The notes under the pieces: model-generated | Told to the model about the DNA's origin: nothing | Seen by the model: the letters and a program-made list of their open reading frames with translations, nothing else | The model's database searches: none | Part shown: one piece after another, positions 57,598 to 64,000 of the stretch | Layout of the letters: each line of letters begins with the position of its first letter | Position numbering within the stretch: the first letter of the stretch is position 1 | Program-made: the position numbers and the translations under genes | DNA from: Chara braunii | Lineage: Eukaryota > Streptophyta > Charophyceae > Charales > Characeae | Assembly (NCBI GenBank): GCA_003427395.1 | Contig: BFEA01000208.1 | Location: 69,315-133,314 of the forward strand | DNA: 64,000 nucleotides | Reading direction: 5' to 3'

Positions 57598-58780
57598 GAT
57601 GTGAAAAGAGGAATAGAAGATGAAAAAGAGGATTTCAAGATGATGTGGACAAAGAGAGGAGGAAGAGGACAAGGTGGTGGAGGTTAGGGGGTGAATGGAC
57701 CTACCTAGTCGTGAAACTCCTCAAATCTGCCTTGCTTTGTCCAGCAGCCACACTGGCCATGCTGTACGTACTACATCGAACAGCGTCAAGGCCTCACCTG
57801 TAAAGTGGCTTAACTTTGTTACTCGCCAGTGTCAAGCCCATCGGTTGCAACGCGGGGACCCTCCCGGCCGCATCACATAAGAGTTTGTCGCTTGGATGCA
57901 ACATGATGAAGTGTTGCCGCTCCAGCCACATGCACCAGCTATACCTCTCACAGACCCCGATGATAGGACAAGGCCCCATGAGGTACAGCTTACCCCCCAC
58001 CCATGAGAGTTGTCACCGCCCTTAGGTGGGCGTATCCCCGCCGAGCTACCGATCCACATTCGAGAGCTTTTACTTGCAGTCGGAGAGGTGGACCAGCCGA
58101 GGGTGTTTTCTAGTTCATTGTTGCATAGGGGTTACTCGCGGTCAACGCCCAGATCGAGCTCGTATACGAACCATCACTTGAGGCGCTGTTCTCTCCCAAG
58201 TGCGGCCCCACATCGAGACTACGAAATTTCATATTACAATGCAACTCATTTCCCATAACATTAACTCAAAACTCAACTAACGTATGCCTGGTCCCTTTTC
58301 AACTCAACCCTATAACTTATTTTGCTTAGAGATGGTAGACATAGGATACCTAAATCAGTACATAAAAAAATTGTATGCAATTGCAATCATAACACTGAAA
58401 CATGCGAGACCTTATGGTTTGCCATTATGGTGACGCTTTACTCGATAGTCATAAGCATGCGACCCTTTGTGGGTTCCGGGGTTGCATAGGACACTCAAGT
58501 GTCGCCTCCTGAGTGTCCCGCTGCTCCTACCTTGGCGACATAAAACGACTAAAGGGACAGTTGTTCGGCCTCCATGACGGTTTGCTTTTGAGCAAATCGC
58601 AGCAGTTGGCGGCAACAGGATGTCCTCACCCTGAGAACGAACTCATGGGCTGGATAAAGACCTTGATTCCCGGTCGCTTACCCAAACGTCCAACTATCAA
58701 TCTAACAAGGATCACTAAATATCAATCAGGCTTAACCTTTTATCATACTTGGTCGTCCTCAAGTCCGCGGTGAACCCTCT
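57598..58780. other. No gene recognised
   Basis: This lies between a retroposon tail and LINE_6. It could include a decayed endonuclease part of LINE_6, but I see no motif to support that. Confidence 0.4.
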
Positions 58781-60235
58781 TAGGTCGGTCACACAAAAGC
58801 TCGACCGATCTGATCGGTTGGCTTACGCCGTAGACACTGTCGTTTGCAAATGGATTCACACTCGAACAAACATATTGTATAATCGAACGAAAGGTGTGTT
58901 AAATATCTGGTGGATCACTCTTACATTGATGCAACCTATCCAAAAACAGAAACATTCCCAGACATCTGGAAACGCTTGTTAAACTGTTCAGTGGAGAGAT
59001 TCGGCCACCAGCCAGTTTCGACAGGGCCATGATTGCTCTGATACACAAGAAGGGAGACTCTACCGAAATACAGAACTGGAGGCCTATCTCCCTCCTATCG
59101 GCCTCGTACAAGTTGTTGGCCAAGATCCTGACAAAGAGGTTTATCCCTTGTCTCCTCCTTCTCACCCATTCATCACAAATGGAATTTATCCCTCGTTGAT
59201 ACGTCTTCACGAATCTCCTGTTGGCCAACCACATACTACACATTGCATTAGATGCCCAACCGTCCTTAGCCTTTGTCTTGCTTATGATCGGGTCCGTTGG
59301 CAGTTCTTGCTCACCACCCTGTGCAAGAGAGGTTTGGGCCCCCGTTTTGTGGACTGTGTGGCCATGCTGCTAGCCACAACGGAAGTGTGTCTCCTTGTTA
59401 ACGACAATTGTGGAGACCAATTTTCGCCTCCTGTTCAGTACACCAAGGATGCCCCCTGTCCCCTACGCTGTACATTCTGTATGTTGTACATCTGCATGAA
59501 GTGTTGAGAACTGGCGCGTCTTTGCAAGGGATCCGCCTCCCTCACGGCCTGCAGCTGAAGCTGAGTACCTTCGCGGATGACACAGGAGCGGTGATCGCCC
59601 TCACGCTTGACAGTGCGGTAGCCTTGCGGCAGCAGGTCCAAAGACTCTAAACCTTTGAGCTGTACGTCGGAGCATATATGAATTGGCACAAGTTCACTGC
59701 TGTTCTCCTGGATATGGACTACATGACATTGTTCAAACCAGTGAAAACGCAAATTGTGAAGAATCAGATCGCTTATCTCGGTGTCCTGCTCCCTAGTACG
59801 CTGACTGAGGGGACTCAGTTGGAGACGTTGTTTCAGGCTGCGGAGCGGAGGATGGGATGATGGGCCCACGCGGTGAGTATTGGAGTCTTTGGCAGAGTCC
59901 TGATGGGCCCACGCGGTGAGTATTGGAGTCTTTGGCAGAGTCCTGATTGTGAACTCTTGCGTCTCCTCAACTCTTTGGTATGTTGGGGTTGTCTCCATGC
60001 CTGGCCGAGAAGTGTGGCATCAATATGATGCAGCACTGAAGAAGTATGTGCGAAGGAGCGACCCGCACTCACAGAAGCTTATTTATAGAGTGGCGTCACT
60101 GGTATGGGAGAAGGTGGTGCAACCTCATTCAAAAGGGGGACTTGGCCTTATACCTCCTTACAGGCAGACTATTGTGCTCCATCTTCTGACACTGATTTGG
60201 CTGCTGCTAGAGCAAAACTGAGAGCCTTGGAAGAT
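58781..60235 (+). mobile_element. LINE_6: reverse transcriptase fragment of a third LINE group
   Basis: Decayed RT motifs in changing frames: HKKGDSTEIQNWRPISLLSA (about 59045), LAYDRVRWQFL (about 59279), HQGCPLSPTLYILYV (about 59450), TFADDTGAVI (about 59568) and GGLGLIPPY (about 60138). The QGCPLSP form of motif B and FADD differ from the QGDPLAPP of LINE_1 and LINE_3, so this is a separate lineage. Endonuclease and tail are not identified. A 45-bp tandem duplication (59858-59947) lies in it. Confidence 0.75.
59858..59947 (+). repeat. 45-bp tandem duplication in LINE_6
   Basis: GATGGGCCCACGCGGTGAGT and the following 25 bases to GCAGAGTCCT occur twice in succession, identical. Such exact duplication is recent or an assembly effect. 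Confidence 0.9.
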
Positions 60236-60949
60236 TCACAATAGCTATGCTGGTGGACGCTATAAAGACCTACCTGACTGGTGTTGAACACACACTTACG
60301 TAGCCGCAGCTTCTGTCGGGGCTCAAGAGGGTAGCACTCTGGGCCCCAGTGCTCAGACTTAGGCAACGGTATCGGATCAAGGGAGCTCCTCCTCGCTCCA
60401 AGGAACAGATGCTGCACCAACCCCTCTTCCCTGATCAATATATCCTATGCCCGGATGGTTCCCAGTTCCCATGGACTGGTTCCCCTGAAGCGCTTGGAGA
60501 GCAATGGTTGGAACTGGGATCTGGCGGGCCAACAATTAATGTAGTCTCAGAGGAACCACATATAAATTGACGTGCAGTCCAACAATAACAAACCAAAACT
60601 GATTGCACATCAACTCCTCGCCAACATGGAATGAAAAGGCCCTAAATTACCGTTGGATTATATCAGGTAACAACAAATTGAAGCGGTGAATCAAGCAAGT
60701 AGGTACAGAACCACATAAAACAAGGTTGAATAGTTCAGGTTATTTCACAAAAGGGAATCTCGGATTCCCCTCTTAGATGTCACCCGATAGATTCATCATG
60801 GCTAGCCTTCACCCCGCTGCTTTCTAGTATCGCCGGTTGGAGGGACGGCTAGTATGTCTCCCTTACCGGATCACTTTCTCACACTTGGCAGATTTACCCT
60901 AACCTATCCGAGATCTATCCGACCTGGACTCACTAATAAGCATCACATT
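60236..60949. other. LINE_6/LINE_7 boundary, little recognised
   Basis: SKEQMLHQPLFPDQYI (about 60400) resembles the EEVLRQPLFGNP segment of other ORF2 proteins, so LINE C-terminal sequence continues here. From 60560 to 60940 I see nothing recognisable. Confidence 0.5.
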
Positions 60950-62474
60950 TTTTCCCGTAACACCCCTCGCTGAACTCCCCTTCGACCCGGAGGAGTGGCA
61001 TTGGTTGCGTGCACGAAGAACGCCAGCTAATCCGAACATTAAGTTTTTTGCTTTGCCAGTGAAGGCCACTTATCGGCTACTGCGGCCAAAGGTGAACCTT
61101 AAAGAGATTGTGAAAGCCCGCTGGGTAACCCACTTGAACTTAAGACATGAGACCATCCGCCCTTTCCGGTGGTTTTCAACCATGAGGTCCAAACCGACTA
61201 AATTCGCCTCGCTGCAGTGGTAGATAGAGCATCGTTGCCTCCCGACAAACAATTCGCTGACAGATCGCACGCACTTGGAACAGAAGGGCCTGACACTTGC
61301 CTGGTGTAAATCTTTCCATGACGCCTTCCCCTCACGCAGGATCCCGGAAACTATAGAACACATTTTCCTACAATGCCCAGGGCCAGTCCTCACTTGGCGT
61401 TGGTGGGACCGGATATGGAGCCTCCTGGGCACGGGAGCGGCTTGGCCGTGGGACTGGAGGGCGCTGCTCGGTGAAGCATGGACCTCCCCCACGGACAACA
61501 ATTTTGAAAACAACATGTTCAAGATAGGGAGGAGAGTGATTATTTGGGCACTTTGGAGGAAGCGCTGCACATGCACCATTGAAGAGGAAGTAACAGAAAT
61601 AATAAAACAATATATACAGCAAGAGCTCGTCTCACAATGGCAGAAGGTCAAGAATCAATTACAGACATACCACTCAAAAAAAGACATCACACAAGCAATT
61701 AATCAATTCTCAGGGGACTGGCTGGGTAACGGAAAAGGGGGCTGGATTGCCTATATTAGATGGGAGGGTGGACAATCCTCGGGGCAGGAGCAGGAAGACT
61801 TCAGGAGGGACTACTGCATCTGCTTCAAGGAATGGACTAAAGTGGACCATAGAGTGCCATTGCGCTCTCCCTAAGAATTCCCGGACCTGTTCCCTCCCCA
61901 TCAAGTGTCTTTGGTGGACATGCACTAGTACGGTGCAGAATAAGAGAAGGGACACAGGACAAGGGCGGACTGTTGGACTCCAGACAAAGCCGACACGGTT
62001 GATGGCAGTTTGATGGAGGGATGAGAACCTCATAAGAGATTATACTATTTGCTTCAAGGAATGGACCACCTCGGAGTTCCCTGACCCCTTCCCGCCCCAT
62101 AGTCTGTTAATGGTAGATAATTAGTGGTATGAAGCATAGTCTACATAGTTGTAGAGGCTTAATTTGCTGTGTCTGAATCGGTGGACGGGGGCTAGGTCGT
62201 CATGCATTTTGGGCGCCCAGCAGCAAGGCCGAAGAGGCCCCTTCTTCCCCCTCTCTGGCTACTTATCTTCCTGCTCAGTTAATCCCCTGTTCTCAGGGCA
62301 ATCAATGCTAGCAGAAGATGATGGAATTTTCAGTTGGACCTCAGTGGATTCTGTTAAGGGACGTTGGACCCGTTTTCCAGCAGGTGTTGCTCCCCACCAA
62401 TAGATGGAGCCTCCCCGGGGCAGATAGAGGCGTCTTCTCATACCAGCGCCCCTAGCCCCCAACAGGCAGCCTTG

Positions 62475-62505
<31 letters not shown>
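60950..62505 (+). mobile_element. LINE_7: 5'-truncated LINE with complete type-a 3' tail
   Basis: ORF2 C-terminal coding runs from about 60965 (LPFDPEEWHWLR) to 61874, with a stop at 61221. It includes LAWCKSFHDAFPSRRIPE, IEHIFLQCPG, WRWWDRIWSLL, IGRRVIIWALWRKRC, KKDITQAINQFSGDWLGNG and RDYCICFKEWTKVD. The last segment is partly repeated at 62031-62080 (RDYTICFKEWTT). The 3' UTR then has hairpin A (stem CCCTG/CAGGG, 62285-62298), hairpin B (62366-62385), hairpin C (to about 62410) and poly(A) 62475-62505. It is the best evidence that the type-a tail belongs to a LINE. Confidence 0.82.
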
Positions 62506-62507
<2 letters not shown>

Positions 62508-63345
62508 CTACACCAAGATCGCCTCTTCATGCAAATTGAATACTTAAAGGATTGCAAGCTACTCCAGATTGCGAAAGACAAGAACTTTTACCTCGTAAGT
62601 GCAGAAAAAACAGGTAGATATGATTAGCAAGCATCCACAAGCATAGCATCCATGCAACCATGAAACCATGCATCCATGCGCATCCAAAGGTGACACCGGC
62701 TCTTACCTGGGTCAGCTGACTCACTCTTGAGGTAGGTAGCTCTCTCCCCCTCTCTTGCCAACCTGCATTGTTTATCTCCCTTCTCCCTAAGTAGGACTGT
62801 CTTGACCCTAAAGTGCACTAAGCCGTGTACGTCTCTATGCAAGTCAGCTCCACTGCTTGTGAAGATGATACAAATCAGTTAGCAACCGTATTGAGTAGCA
62901 TGAATGCCATTGTAGCGTCTCTCCTGCTTTCCAACTGAAGAAGAAGTCACCTTGGCCACACTTGAACTCCGGAGGTCCTCTTGCGCGAGTGCCTCACACC
63001 CTTATCAACTTCGCCTCCTCACTCCAACATACTGCTCCCCTCTTCTCGCCAACCCTAAGCCCCAACTCAACCCTAATCCAAGGTAGATTAAATCCCAGCA
63101 CCTCTTGGAATTAGGGTAGGGCAGTCACTGGCCAACTCAGTGCCTCCTTCCAAGCCCATATGTGAGGTGTTAACTTCCTAACTGCTCTCGGAATTAGGGT
63201 TGGAGTAGTAGCAAAGCAACTCCCTAAAATTAATCCACCTAAACCATGCCCTACTCAAATATTAAATTGCCCTAACCATCTCGGAATTAAGGTTGGGGCA
63301 TGAACGCCTAACCAGCAACGGAGGTCAAGCTCGAATACCAGTTGT
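62506..63345. other. No gene recognised
   Basis: GCATCCATGCA-type short repeats lie at 62630-62685. The phrase CTCGGAATTA(A/G)GGTTGG(G/A)GTA recurs at 63105, 63188 and 63280 as a degenerate tandem repeat. Confidence 0.45.
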
Positions 63346-64000
63346 TACGATCCTACCACATTCATAATGCAAAACTCAAATTGCAAGAAAATGCAAGCCT
63401 TGCTGAAACTCAAAAGAAGACGTGGAGAGAGAAAGAGCGGAACAGAATGAAAACAATAAAAGAAGAAGAAGAGTTACAAAAGTTGAAGTTGTTGAACCAA
63501 TGTCTTCCTCTTCACTTCTTCCTTCTCTCATCCTCTTTTCCCTTACTCCTCCTGTTCTCATAATTAATTAAATACAAACAAATGGATGAATGATCAGGAA
63601 TCATGTCCGAGTATTCCCCTTTCCTGCCAGCATTCAAAGAGCCCTCCTGTCGGCCATAACCTCACTTGTCTCTCCTCGGTTGCAATAACACAATCTGATG
63701 AAGTCCAAGACCGACTGGTACCCACACAGGGGCCCTCTAGATTTAGCACCAAGGAAGTGAAGATGAAGGTCAACCATAGCCACAGGTGAGTCTCTCAATT
63801 GGGTTCCCCTCTCTCTCCCCCCCCTTCCTCAACCTCTTCACTGTTCTCTCACCCTTCTCCATAGCCTGGCATGGAGATTCACCGTCCACCTCCATAGCCA
63901 AGGTCTACTCCCTCCTACGACGACGACTCCATAGCCAGGGAGGTCTTCTTCTCCACCCTCCAGCTCCACCACTCAGCAAAAGCTCCACCTACCTTCACGG
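63346..64000 (-). repeat. Possible LTR end with primer-binding-like site (tentative)
   Basis: On the minus strand the sequence ends GGATCGTAACA and is followed by ACTGGTATTCGAGC. Many plant Copia elements have an LTR ending in CA followed by TGGTATCAGAGC, the primer site for initiator Met tRNA. The match is 9 of 12. The other LTR end, a polypurine tract and any gag-pol sequence are not seen within the window. A related segment at 50165-50345 spans the same boundary. Confidence 0.25.

Overview
The window is repeat-dominated nuclear DNA of a green, streptophyte-type eukaryote. A charophyte alga such as Chara is my best guess, and that is an inference. Three things point there: decayed plastid DNA that includes chlL (lost from flowering plants), split exons of an animal-type (IIC) Na+/K+-ATPase-like pump (not expected in flowering plants), and a polyadenylated U6 snRNA retrocopy of plant type. 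No bacterial gene organisation, operon or CRISPR array is present.

Layout. 0-7.8 kb: microsatellites, a GC-rich 406-bp tandem repeat, a pyrimidine-rich tandem duplication, GAT-rich compound satellites and one LINE fragment. 7.84-11.64 kb: an AT-rich mosaic of broken plastid genes (ndhH, ndhE, psbC, petG, chlL, rbcL, ycf4). 11.64-20.45 kb: two LINEs of one group (LINE_1, LINE_2). 20.5-21.6 kb: tRNA-like sequences. 21.74-49.66 kb: three exons of the pump, joined in phase by canonical splice sites. Its introns (2.8 and 24.2 kb) hold the U6 retrocopy, a MITE copy, LINE_3 with a hAT-type insertion, LINE_4, LINE_5 and many short retroposon tails. 49.7-52.3 kb: a perfect-TIR MITE and repeats. 52.3-56.6 kb: a decayed PIF/Harbinger transposon with a SANT/Myb-like gene and a convergent DDE transposase. 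57-62.5 kb: LINE_6 and LINE_7. 62.5-64 kb: unassigned sequence with a possible LTR end.

The most interesting signal is a 3'-tail module shared by LINEs and many short retroposons. It has a hairpin with changing stems between constant flanks (TCAATC ... AATCAATGC), a second hairpin (GCTGGA...TCCAGC with paired substitutions), a third (GCTCC...GGAGC), and then poly(A). Paired changes across copies suggest that the RNA fold is selected, probably as the recognition element for the LINE reverse transcriptase.

Quality warning. 28610-28870 contains Nextera/Tn5 mosaic-end junction adapters and a 148-bp duplicate of nearby LINE sequence, so the hAT interior is partly an assembly artefact. A 543-base N gap lies at 48071-48613. 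All LINE, transposase and plastid reading frames seen here are broken; the pump exons are the only convincing host coding sequence.
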